DNA from: Ahrensia sp.
GTDB taxonomy: Bacteria; Pseudomonadota; Alphaproteobacteria; Rhizobiales; Rhizobiaceae
Assembly (NCBI GenBank): GCA_024639025.1
Contig: JAHEJF010000011.1
Location: 1-15,152, forward strand
Reading direction: 5' to 3'
DNA length: 15,152 bases
How positions within the stretch are numbered: position 1 is the first letter of the stretch; every line of letters starts with the position of its first letter. Positions 6,965 through 12,936 of this stretch are shown in pieces. Under the pieces are notes generated by a model. The model worked only from the letters and a program-made list of their open reading frames with translations. It made no database searches and was not told the origin of the DNA. Position numbers and translations under genes: made by a program.

Positions 6965-8563
6965 GTGAAGGGTCTGAAAAAACTGCAGCAATCAGATTTG
7001 CAGTCATCCAATGCTGTACTGGAACATCTTTCCGGTTCGGCAATGGGGACCACAACCTTGCTCGAACATGATGATGAAATGATCTGTCTGGACCGGGACG
7101 CCGGTCTGGTTTTAAGCGTGTCTCAAGATGAAATTGACCCAGAGTCTGGCGCTGTCGATATAGCCTCTCTCACCTATCATAACGGCACTTACAAAATTGA
7201 AAGCCAGGCCGGTGATCCGCTCTGGGTCAACGGGCGCAAGGTCAATTCGAGCGAGTTGATCGATGGCGACATTATCGAATTTGGCGAGAAAGGGCCGCTC
7301 TCCCGCTACAGGCTGATAGATAGCGCTGCCCACACGCGGCGTTACTTTTCCGACATCTGTGTGGATTGCTGGGACTATCTGCACACAAGTCGCAAACCGG
7401 CATTGGCGCGTACCCGCGCCGCGATGAGCTCGGGCATGCGGCGCATGCTCACCGATACAACCCTGTTCTTCAGGATTGGAGTCCTTGTGACGATTGTGGC
7501 GCTTGGCTTTGTCATCAACCAACAAAACAAGATCAATCAGTTGCAATCCGAACAACTGGCATTTGAACAGCAGCGTCTCGATTCTGTTTCTCAATCGCTT
7601 GCAAGCACACAGGACGAAATTGTAACCAGTACCCAGCTTGAGGATTTTCAGAACAGGTTGTCGGAAGATGTGCTTTCCAATCTCACCAAGCTTAAATCGC
7701 TGGAAGCACAGTCAAACTGGACTGAGAATGTCATCAGCAATTCCGCTCGCTCGGTTGTCTTCCTGCAGGGTGCATTCGGCTATCGGGAAATCGCCACCGG
7801 ACGGCCCTTGCGTATGCGTCTTGACCGCGCGCAGCGACCCCAATTGGGGGCCAATGGCCAACCGAGCCTGACTTTGGATGGCGATGGCCCTGTCGTCGAG
7901 CAACAATTTACCGGAACAGGCTTTGCGATTGCGGACGGCTCGGTTCTGGCGACCAATCGACATGTTGCCGTCCCATGGTCATCAAACAGCACTTCTGCAG
8001 CCTCGCCGGGACCCGAATTCGAGCCCTATATCGTCCGGATGGTGGCTTACATCACCAATTCTCCCCAGGCTCATGAAGTTCGCGTTATCGGCGCCAGCGA
8101 CGACCATGATCTCGCCCTGCTCAAATTCTCCGAGTTGAACAAGCGTGCGGAACCCCTGCCATTGTCCGAAAGCACAGAACGCCATGGGCGGTCTGTGCTC
8201 GTCATCGGCTATCCCACCGGCTTGCGCTCCATGGTTGCCCGCACAAACAAGAGCTTCATAGAGCAGTTGCAACAACAACGGAAAACCGGTTTCTGGGACA
8301 TCGCCCAGCAATTGGCGATCAACAATCAAATCCAGCCGCTTTCCAGTTTGGGCATCGTGGCTCAGATCACGCCTGATTTCATTGTCTATGATGCTGCCAC
8401 CACCCAGGGCGGCAGCGGAGGTCCGGTGCTCAATGCACGGGGTGAGGTGGTGGCCGTCAATACCGCGATCATTCCCGGCTATGCGGGGTCTAATCTGGGT
8501 GTACCGACACAGCACCTGCTCGAACTGGTTGACGACATGCAACAGCAGTTGGACAATTCCTGA
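6965..8563 (+). CDS. Membrane-anchored S1C (HtrA/trypsin-like) serine protease with N-terminal FHA-like domain
   Basis: This 532-residue protein joins four parts. Residues about 31-119 look like an FHA fold, clearest at DPLWVNGRKVNSSELIDGDIIEFG (84-107). A single membrane helix (about 166-184, LFFRIGVLVTIVALGFVI) follows a basic segment (RRM), so the N-terminus should be cytosolic. A Gln-rich predicted coiled coil (about 185-250) leads to a periplasmic trypsin-like domain with catalytic His333 (VLATNRHVA), Asp382 (DHDLALL) and Ser484 (TQGGSGGPV). The chain ends about 48 residues after Ser484, so there is no PDZ domain, unlike DegP/DegS. An insert of about 40 residues separates the domain's first strand from the TGTGFAI strand. 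The gene stands alone between copA and matB behind its own promoter. The protease assignment is firm, the FHA assignment moderate, and the target unknown. It may link an internal signal to periplasmic proteolysis; that is inference. Confidence 0.87.
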   Translation: MKGLKKLQQSDLQSSNAVLEHLSGSAMGTTTLLEHDDEMICLDRDAGLVLSVSQDEIDPESGAVDIASLTYHNGTYKIESQAGDPLWVNGRKVNSSELIDGDIIEFGEKGPLSRYRLIDSAAHTRRYFSDICVDCWDYLHTSRKPALARTRAAMSSGMRRMLTDTTLFFRIGVLVTIVALGFVINQQNKINQLQSEQLAFEQQRLDSVSQSLASTQDEIVTSTQLEDFQNRLSEDVLSNLTKLKSLEAQSNWTENVISNSARSVVFLQGAFGYREIATGRPLRMRLDRAQRPQLGANGQPSLTLDGDGPVVEQQFTGTGFAIADGSVLATNRHVAVPWSSNSTSAASPGPEFEPYIVRMVAYITNSPQAHEVRVIGASDDHDLALLKFSELNKRAEPLPLSESTERHGRSVLVIGYPTGLRSMVARTNKSFIEQLQQQRKTGFWDIAQQLAINNQIQPLSSLGIVAQITPDFIVYDAATTQGGSGGPVLNARGEVVAVNTAIIPGYAGSNLGVPTQHLLELVDDMQQQLDNS

Positions 8564-8762
8564 ACTATTCTCCCTGAAGTCCAAATCCACCCACGTCGGC
8601 GGCAACGCATCCCGGCCCTCGACTGGAAAGCAGGTACGTGCTTGGGCATGGAAAATATCATATGTGTTCAGGTGCTGCGATTCCATCAAAGCCAGACATG
8701 CGATAGAAACTTGGAAGGCTGACCGCAACACATCGGCCGCTGCCTTTTGAACGGAGACACAA
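8564..8762. other. Intergenic stretch before matB
   Basis: These 199 bases show no credible reading frame on either strand. The only recognisable element is the matB ribosome binding site, ACGGAGA, about six bases before the ATG at 8763. No convincing promoter or terminator was found, so it is unclear whether matB has its own promoter or is read through from the protease gene. Confidence 0.5.
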
Positions 8763-10274
8763 ATGGCCAATCCATTGTACGACGAATTGTTTGGAAAACA
8801 CGCAGGCAAGTCCTCGGTTTTCCTGCAATTGGCCGATGGCCAAACCATTTCGCATGGCGACTTTCTGAACCGCTCGGCACAATTCGCCCATGCAATCACG
8901 CAGTTGGGCCTTGCAGCCGGGGACCGACTGGCTGTGCAAATTGAAAAATCACCGGATGCGCTGGCGGTGTATTGCGCATGTGTGCAATCGGGCGTGATAT
9001 TTCTGCCGCTGAATACCGCCTACACACCATCGGAAGTTGAGTACTTTATTGTCAATTCGGGCGCCAAACTGGTGCTGTGTGATCAGGCCAAGCAGCAGGC
9101 TTTGCAACCTTTTGTCCACCGACTGGGTGCAGAAATTCACGCACTCAACGCTGACGGATCGGGCTCATTTGCAGATCACGCCGCAGACAAGCCAACAAAA
9201 TTTGATACCGCCGAGCGTGACATAGATGATCTTGCAGCCTTTCTTTACACCTCCGGCACCACTGGTCAGTCCAAGGGAGCAATGCTGACCCAGGGCAATT
9301 TGCTGTCCAATGCGCAGGTGCTGACCCAGTACTGGCGATTTACGGCAAGCGACACGCTTCTGCATGCACTGCCGATCTTTCATACCCATGGGCTGTTTGT
9401 GGCAACCAATGTGTCACTCATCGCCGGCGGGCGCATGCTGTTCCTGCCCAAATTCGACATGGATGCCATCATCGAACTGCTTCCCATGGCGACAACATTG
9501 ATGGGTGTGCCCACCTTCTATACCCGGCTGCTCAACGACCCGCGCTTCACCAGGGAACTGGTCGGTCATATGCGCTTGTTTGTATCGGGCAGCGCGCCGC
9601 TTTTGGCCGAAACCCACATCCAGTTTGAAGAACGGACGGGGCACCGCATTCTTGAACGCTACGGCATGACCGAAACCAACATGAACACTTCCAACCCCTA
9701 TGATGGGGAGCGGCGTGCCGGCACGGTTGGCTTTCCGCTGCCCGGCACAGAGCTCAAGATCACCGACCCATCAACCGGCAGCACCTTGCCTGAAGGCGAA
9801 ATCGGCATCATCGAGGTGCGCGGTCCCAATGTCTTTACCGGCTATTGGCAAATGCCTGAGAAGACGGCCGAAGAACTGCGCCATGACGGTTTTTTCATCA
9901 CCGGTGATCTGGGCATGATCGATGGAGATGGCTATGTGCATATTGTCGGCCGCAACAAGGATTTGATCATTTCAGGCGGCCTTAACATCTATCCCAAAGA
10001 GATCGAACTTGTGCTCGACGCGCAGGATGGCGTGCTGGAAAGCGCTGTCATTGGCGCGCCCCACCCTGATTTCGGTGAGACCCCTGTCGGCATCATCGTC
10101 GCACAGCAAAATACCGAGCCCGACCTGGTTGCCATCAAGGCTGACCTGGAGAATGCACTGGCGCGTTTCAAGCAACCACAGAAGCTTATCGTCCTTGATG
10201 AATTGCCGCGAAATACCATGGGAAAGGTCCAGAAAAAGGCCCTGCGCGAACGCTTCGCTGATCTTTTCTCTTAA
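8763..10274 (+). CDS. matB: Malonyl-CoA synthetase MatB (AMP-binding acyl-CoA ligase family)
   Basis: Cytosolic enzyme that activates malonate with ATP and CoA to malonyl-CoA through a malonyl-adenylate. At 503 residues it has the same length as the Rhodopseudomonas/rhizobial MatB proteins as I recall them and matches them along its length: LPLNTAYTPSEVEYFI, the P-loop YTSGTTGQSKGAM (162-174), HALPIFHTHGLFVATNVSL (201-219), LMGVPTFYTRLL (246-257), GHMRLFVSGSAPLL (268-281), RYGMTETNMNTSNPYDG (299-315), GFFITGDLG (376-384) and LPRNTMGKVQKK (481-492). Lys488 is the catalytic lysine regulated by acetylation in the Rhodopseudomonas enzyme. The ATG has a good GGAGA site. The usual partners matA, matC and matR are not adjacent, so malonyl-CoA may feed fatty acid synthesis rather than a malonate-to-acetate route. 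A methylmalonate side activity is possible. Confidence 0.93.
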   Translation: MANPLYDELFGKHAGKSSVFLQLADGQTISHGDFLNRSAQFAHAITQLGLAAGDRLAVQIEKSPDALAVYCACVQSGVIFLPLNTAYTPSEVEYFIVNSGAKLVLCDQAKQQALQPFVHRLGAEIHALNADGSGSFADHAADKPTKFDTAERDIDDLAAFLYTSGTTGQSKGAMLTQGNLLSNAQVLTQYWRFTASDTLLHALPIFHTHGLFVATNVSLIAGGRMLFLPKFDMDAIIELLPMATTLMGVPTFYTRLLNDPRFTRELVGHMRLFVSGSAPLLAETHIQFEERTGHRILERYGMTETNMNTSNPYDGERRAGTVGFPLPGTELKITDPSTGSTLPEGEIGIIEVRGPNVFTGYWQMPEKTAEELRHDGFFITGDLGMIDGDGYVHIVGRNKDLIISGGLNIYPKEIELVLDAQDGVLESAVIGAPHPDFGETPVGIIVAQQNTEPDLVAIKADLENALARFKQPQKLIVLDELPRNTMGKVQKKALRERFADLFS

Positions 10275-10387
10275 GTTCATACCTTATTTTAATTAATAAT
10301 TTCAATGATTTGACTGCCATTCATCTAATTTGAGAATTGGCATTCATTAAAAAAATCGACCATGAAACAAGATAAGACTCGCAATGA
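10275..10387. other. AT-rich intergenic stretch between matB and the imu cassette
   Basis: An AT-rich gap with no gene. It includes TTAATTAATAATT (about 10288-10301) and an imperfect direct repeat GCCATTCAT/GGCATTCAT (about 10316-10324 and 10339-10347). GAAT-TGGC-ATTC near 10334-10345 could fold weakly, but no U-run terminator for matB could be identified. Confidence 0.4.
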
Positions 10388-10402
10388 GAACAAAATAGGA
10401 AC
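10388..10402 (+). promoter_or_regulatory. LexA box (SOS operator) of the imuA-imuB-dnaE2 cassette
   Basis: GAAC (10388-10391), seven bases, GAAC (10399-10402) is an exact match to the direct-repeat LexA site known in alphaproteobacteria. It lies 31 bases before the imuA ATG. A CATAAT (10402-10407), 5/6 to the -10 consensus, abuts it, so LexA would cover the promoter. The -35 (about 10379-10384, TCGCAA) is poor. The gene order downstream is the classic SOS-induced cassette, which supports function. Confidence 0.88.
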
Positions 10403-10420
10403 ATAATCATATCCTCATTC

Positions 10421-10427
10421 AAAGAGG
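10421..10427 (+). promoter_or_regulatory. Ribosome binding site that sets the imuA start
   Basis: AAAGAGG ends six bases before the ATG at 10434. The alternative in-frame TTG at 10428 directly abuts it and cannot use it. Confidence 0.65.
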
Positions 10428-10433
10428 TTGGTT

Positions 10434-11354
10434 ATGCAAACGGCTTTTAAACAGGATTATGCGCCGCGTGGCGTCGATGATTTGGTTGATCGCAAACGGC
10501 GCAAGATCAGCAAATTACTGCACGATGTCGCAACAAAGCTTGATGATCCGTCATCTCTTCAGACGGCCCGGAACACAAATGACAGCTCGCCACCTTGGAA
10601 AACGGGCATTGATCTGATCGACACCTGCCTGCCGGAAACAGGCCTGAGCCGCGCCGGCCTGCATGAAATCGAACCGCTTCGGCCAACCGATATGCCATCA
10701 CTGACCGGCTTTGCTTTTGCGCTGCTGTCGCGGCTGCGCTCCAAGCAGCCCATTATCTGGTGTGTGACCGCTGCACAAATCGGCGATTATGGCCAACCCT
10801 ATGCGTTCGGGCTTGAGCGCTATGGCATTTCACCGGCACAAATCATTTTCACCAAGGTCAGGCACACCGCCGATCTGCATTTTGCTCTCGAGGAAGCCGT
10901 CAAGACGCAAGGCATTGCAGCAGTGATCGGCGAAGGACCGCGTCCTTCCTTTACCGGCTCACGCCGCCTGGCATTGCTGTGCAAAACCCACCAGCGCCCC
11001 TGCCTTTTGATGGGCACACACACCGATGATGCGCTGGGTTCTGCGTCCCTGACCCGGTTTCAGATCGCACCAACACATGCCATTGAAGATCCGCGCGACC
11101 CCTTCGGCCCAGGCCTGCCGACCTGGATGGTCGCCCTGCCCCGCGTGCGCAGCGGCAAAACCATGCCGCCCATGCAAGCCGACACATTATCCGAACACCA
11201 ACAAAGCACATCATATCCATGGAGGATTAGCTGGGATGACCAGACGCATTGTTTTCGTCCGGCTGCCCTATTTTCCAACCGAGCACTTTATCAAGATGCG
11301 CCGCAGACAGGCGCAGTACAAAAGGCCGTGGTGGGAAGCCAGGCAGGACGCTGA
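10434..11354 (+). CDS. imuA: ImuA, SOS mutagenesis accessory protein (RecA/SulA-like)
   Basis: Accessory protein (306 residues) of the ImuA-ImuB-DnaE2 translesion mutasome, a RecA-related protein needed for DnaE2-dependent mutagenesis after DNA damage. Recognisable stretches are WKTGIDLIDTCLPETGLSRAGLHEIEP (55-81), FAFALLSRL (93-101), RYGISPAQIIFTKVR (129-143), GSRRLALLCKTHQRPCLLM (175-193) and WRISWDDQTHCFRPAALFSNR (263-283). No Walker A lysine motif is visible where RecA would have it (about 81-92), as is common in ImuA. It is the first gene of the cassette, under the LexA box. Its last 119 bases overlap imuB in another frame. The C-terminal WDD..T..FR part belongs to the family, so the overlap appears genuine rather than a readthrough artefact. 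Confidence 0.88.
   Translation: MQTAFKQDYAPRGVDDLVDRKRRKISKLLHDVATKLDDPSSLQTARNTNDSSPPWKTGIDLIDTCLPETGLSRAGLHEIEPLRPTDMPSLTGFAFALLSRLRSKQPIIWCVTAAQIGDYGQPYAFGLERYGISPAQIIFTKVRHTADLHFALEEAVKTQGIAAVIGEGPRPSFTGSRRLALLCKTHQRPCLLMGTHTDDALGSASLTRFQIAPTHAIEDPRDPFGPGLPTWMVALPRVRSGKTMPPMQADTLSEHQQSTSYPWRISWDDQTHCFRPAALFSNRALYQDAPQTGAVQKAVVGSQAGR
11221..11225 (+). promoter_or_regulatory. Ribosome binding site of imuB inside imuA
   Basis: GGAGG lies ten bases before the ATG at 11236, within the imuA coding sequence. It supports this internal start over the upstream in-frame start at 11077, whose translation is out-of-frame imuA. Confidence 0.7.
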
Positions 11355-12936
11355 GACAAACCAAACCCAAACAAGGACCGAGGAACAAAAAGTACCGCTG
11401 GTTCTGGTGCAAAACGGCGCGAAAGGCACACTCATCACCGCTGTGGGCCCCGATGGCGAGCGCGAAAGCCTGTGGCCGGGTATGAAGCTGACCGATGCCC
11501 GCGCCATGATGCCAAATTTGCGGGTCGAACCACACAATGTTGAGTTCGACCACGCTGCCTTTACCCGGTTGGCGCACTGGATGCTGCGCTATTCGCCCTC
11601 GGTCTGCATGCATAAGAATGATGGATTTGTGCTTGATATAACCGGCTGCGATCACCTGTTCGGCGGCGAGGAAAAAATGGCGCGCGACATGGATGCGCGC
11701 CTGCAAAAAATGGGGTTTTCAACCCGCATAGCCATCGCAAACACTTTCGGTGCCTGTTTTGCACTCACCCAACATGGCGCTGCTGATTTACACATCCTGC
11801 CGCAGGCAGAAGGCGTCAAAGCGCTTGATATACTGCCGATCGAAGCACTGCGGCTTGATGATGAAACAATCATGCTGCTCAAAAGGCTGGGGCTGAAACG
11901 TATCGGCGATGTCGCCAATGTCCCGCGTGCCGCGCTGGAGCGGCGGTTTCGGGACACCAAGAAATCCCTGACCAAGACCAAAATCTCCGGTCTTGCCCAA
12001 TCGGTGCAATGGCGCCTCGATCAATTATCCGGCACCTTGGCCGAACCGCTTGACTATATCGTCGAACCGCAATTTTTTCGGGCCAGCCGGCCCTGCCCCG
12101 CTTTGGCGTTGGAACAGGGCGCCATTGCCATTGCACTGGAAGAATTGCTGCCAAAACTGTGCGACCAGCTCAAATCCGCAGGCAAAGGCGCAAGACGGTT
12201 TTGCTTGACGGGTTATCGCGCCGATGGCGGGGCCGGCTGTGTTTCTGCGTCCCTGTCGCAACCGGTCAACCGGCCTGACAACATCTGGCGTCTTTTCAGG
12301 GACCGTCTTGATCACATTGATTGCGGCTTTGGCATTGATCTGTTTGTGCTTGAGGCATGTGATGTTGAAATCCTGCGCCCGGACCAGCACACAATGACAG
12401 AGCCGGAGCAAACAGTGCTCAACGCGCCATACATTGCGGCATTTGATGACATTCTAACCAACCGCTTCGGCCCTCAGACCGTCAGCCGTCTGGCGCCCTG
12501 CACCAGCCATGTACCCGAGCGTGCCCAGCGCCTTGCCACGACAAATACGCAAATCAAATGGGAGGACTGGAAAGCCCTTGAGCCGACCTGGGCACCACGG
12601 CCCTTGCGGCTGTTTGTCCGGCCCGAGCCTGCACAAGTAACCGCCGAACTGCCTGACAGCCCGCCGGTCCAATTCATCTGGCGCAAGGTGCTGCACAAGG
12701 TTACGCGGGCACGCGGGCCCGAACGTATTTTGCCCGAATGGTGGCATGACGACCTTAAGGCCAAACCCGGCGCAGCCTGGCGTGATTATTATGATGTTGA
12801 AGATGAGCACGGTCAGCGTTACTGGATTTTTCGGGCCACAAAAAAGCAGATTGTCGTCACCAACGACAATGACAATGGCGATGCCGAGCCCCGGACAATG
12901 ATGGCCACCAACTGGTATGTGCACGGGCTGTTTTGA
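11236..12936 (+). CDS. imuB: ImuB, Y-family polymerase-like adaptor of the DnaE2 mutasome
   Basis: Catalytically dead Y-family polymerase relative (566 residues) that links DnaE2 to the sliding clamp and to ImuA. It starts MTRRIVFVRLPYFPTEHF. The little-finger/palm-like stretches include VLDITGCDHLFGGEEKMARD (132-151), IAIANTFGACFALTQHG (166-181), LKRLGLKRIGDVANVPRAALERRF (215-238) and the C-terminal RPLRLFVRPEP, GPERILPEWW and YDVEDEHGQRYWIFR. By manual alignment the first catalytic Asp of DinB is replaced (FVRLPYF) and the Asp-Glu pair reads Asp-Gly (129-130), consistent with loss of polymerase activity, the family rule. A charged, Gln-rich insert (about 24-52) sits in the N-terminal domain. 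The ATG overlaps imuA by 119 bases, and its TGA overlaps the dnaE2 ATG by one base, so the cassette is translated as a coupled unit. Confidence 0.93.
   Translation: MTRRIVFVRLPYFPTEHFIKMRRRQAQYKRPWWEARQDAETNQTQTRTEEQKVPLVLVQNGAKGTLITAVGPDGERESLWPGMKLTDARAMMPNLRVEPHNVEFDHAAFTRLAHWMLRYSPSVCMHKNDGFVLDITGCDHLFGGEEKMARDMDARLQKMGFSTRIAIANTFGACFALTQHGAADLHILPQAEGVKALDILPIEALRLDDETIMLLKRLGLKRIGDVANVPRAALERRFRDTKKSLTKTKISGLAQSVQWRLDQLSGTLAEPLDYIVEPQFFRASRPCPALALEQGAIAIALEELLPKLCDQLKSAGKGARRFCLTGYRADGGAGCVSASLSQPVNRPDNIWRLFRDRLDHIDCGFGIDLFVLEACDVEILRPDQHTMTEPEQTVLNAPYIAAFDDILTNRFGPQTVSRLAPCTSHVPERAQRLATTNTQIKWEDWKALEPTWAPRPLRLFVRPEPAQVTAELPDSPPVQFIWRKVLHKVTRARGPERILPEWWHDDLKAKPGAAWRDYYDVEDEHGQRYWIFRATKKQIVVTNDNDNGDAEPRTMMATNWYVHGLF

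Noticed and set aside
7982..8899. A 305-codon minus-strand open frame opposite the protease gene and matB
   Set aside because: It crosses two well-supported plus-strand genes and the gap between them; its translation shows no family motif and is rich in Cys/His/Arg, as expected for an antisense shadow.
10310..10338. TTGACT...AGAATT as the imuA promoter
   Set aside because: The -10 matches only 2 of 6 consensus positions and the LexA box would lie far downstream; a promoter next to the LexA box is more likely.
11077..11235. Longer N-terminus for ImuB from 11077
   Set aside because: The 53 extra residues are out-of-frame imuA sequence; ImuB proteins normally begin near the RIVFVRLPYF segment, and GGAGG precedes the ATG at 11236.
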